Below are positions 57,591 through 58,449 of a stretch of 58,449 nucleotides of DNA, piece by piece. The stretch lies in NCBI GenBank assembly GCA_032718475.1, contig JAUCBJ010007639.1, forward strand, positions 1 to 58,449. The letters run 5' to 3'. Source of the stretch: Nemertoderma westbladi (lineage: Eukaryota > Xenacoelomorpha > Nemertodermatida > Nemertodermatidae). Within the stretch, counting starts at the first letter, position 1; every line of letters starts with the position of its first letter. The notes under the pieces are model-generated. The model saw only the letters and a list, made by a program, of their open reading frames with translations, was not told the origin of the DNA and made no database searches. Made by a program: the position numbers and the translations under genes.

Positions 57591-58449
57591 GTTTGTACGC
57601 TTAGCGTAATATTTATTATTCAGAGTTTATGCGATTATTCGCAACATTCATTCCCCAAGTTTATTCCTACAGTAATTGTGTTTGTTATACATACCGCTAT
57701 AGTTAAATTAACCCCGGTACTACACGGGCTGCTTGGCGTAGGTAAAGACTGGTGATTTTGTGCACCGGTCACTCCAGCAGATGCCGTGGTTCTTTTAGCT
57801 GTTCAAGTATATTTAACTACTGATTATATGTTGTACAAGTACTCGTACCTAATTTAGGGTTTAGTGTACAGTGCTTTCCGAAAGTAATTAGTGTAGACAT
57901 TATATTTGTATTGTAAAGTGGTTGATAGGCACGTTCGATTAGCTCTATTAACTTCTAGGTAGGAACACTCCGTGATACATAACGTAGTACCTATAGCGAT
58001 ACGGCTATAGGTCGTCAGGCGGTGGTATTTTCCTATCTGGACAACGCAGTGTATTTACTACTACGTATTATTTTCAAATACCGCAGTACCCTGTCCGTTG
58101 TAATAACCAGAATTCTAACCCTTTGTTAGGCTGGTTTGTAGACTTCTTGTAAAATTACCCTGAAAATTCGTATTTTGTGTTTTTTGTAAATTTTTGTGTT
58201 TATTTAGAGATTGTAATCTCACCCGAATTGTAAGTAATTTGTAGTATTAAGTAACTTAGGTAAATTAGTATTATTTGTTTTAGTGTCCTATAAGTAACAC
58301 TTCACTGAAAGCGCACCGCTTTGTGTAGTGATTACTCCCCAGAAATAATAACATTTATTTCAAACAGTGACAAAACCCATTAAACGGGTATATATATATT
58401 ATAAATCAACTCAAACGATTTATAAATAGCAGGCCTACCATACAACCAA
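57591..58449. other. Right end of window, no recognised gene
   Basis: No coding region, RNA gene or repeat family that I can name. Continuation beyond the window may reveal an LTR or a 5' UTR. Confidence 0.4.

Overview
The window is nuclear DNA of an animal, most likely a marine invertebrate. It is AT-rich and full of repeats, and it holds spliced genes with GT..AG introns, non-LTR retrotransposon fragments, a tRNA-derived SINE and many minisatellites. The gene set (animal-type PLAT/lipoxygenase, F-type lectins with the vicinal-cysteine fucose motif, EFCAB5, a sialin-type SLC17 carrier, ATG14) fits a free-living metazoan. I cannot fix the phylum from sequence alone.

Layout. 1-1212 is a 42/72-bp satellite that interrupts a LINE fragment (1213-1944, minus). 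3006-8001 (minus) is the 5' part of a lipoxygenase gene: six exons, 310 codons, all in phase, with the catalytic exons beyond the left edge. 8.0-11.9 kb is intergenic, with an inverted repeat, a dispersed element and a textbook hammerhead ribozyme motif (10891-10950, minus). 11943-21821 (plus) is one four-exon gene for a 1349-residue chimera: signal peptide, YWTD propeller, Thr-rich linker, second YWTD propeller, about 55 mucin-like heptads, a Ly6/three-finger domain and a hydrophobic GPI-type tail. Its large first intron holds two LINE corpses. 22.2-24.7 kb is a TIR-bounded region with a nested second copy of the dispersed element. 27866-31642 (minus) is an uninterrupted EFCAB5-like gene. 33.8-35.5 kb is satellite DNA. 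37253-38806 (plus) is a single-exon SLC17-type transporter. 40.3-40.6 kb is a SINE. 41436-46238 (plus) is a seven-exon type II membrane protein with three F-type lectin domains, followed by a decayed extra lectin exon at 47.5 kb. 51772-53241 (plus) is a single-exon ATG14/Barkor gene lying between inverted copies of a satellite-bearing element. 55-58.4 kb holds tandem repeats and no gene that I can recognise.

There is no operon-like logic. Two genes encode cell-surface or secreted recognition proteins that are visibly evolving by internal duplication and homogenisation: the propeller-mucin-Ly6 protein and the triple lectin. The others are housekeeping or ciliary (autophagy PI3K targeting, transport, cilium/flagellum, lipid oxidation). 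The most noteworthy items are the hammerhead ribozyme, the chimeric propeller-mucin-Ly6 gene with a sharply bounded near-identical block shared by its two propellers, the membrane-anchored triple F-lectin, and the ATG14 gene inside inverted element arms. Exon joins were deduced by eye from splice consensus and reading phase; no transcript data were available.
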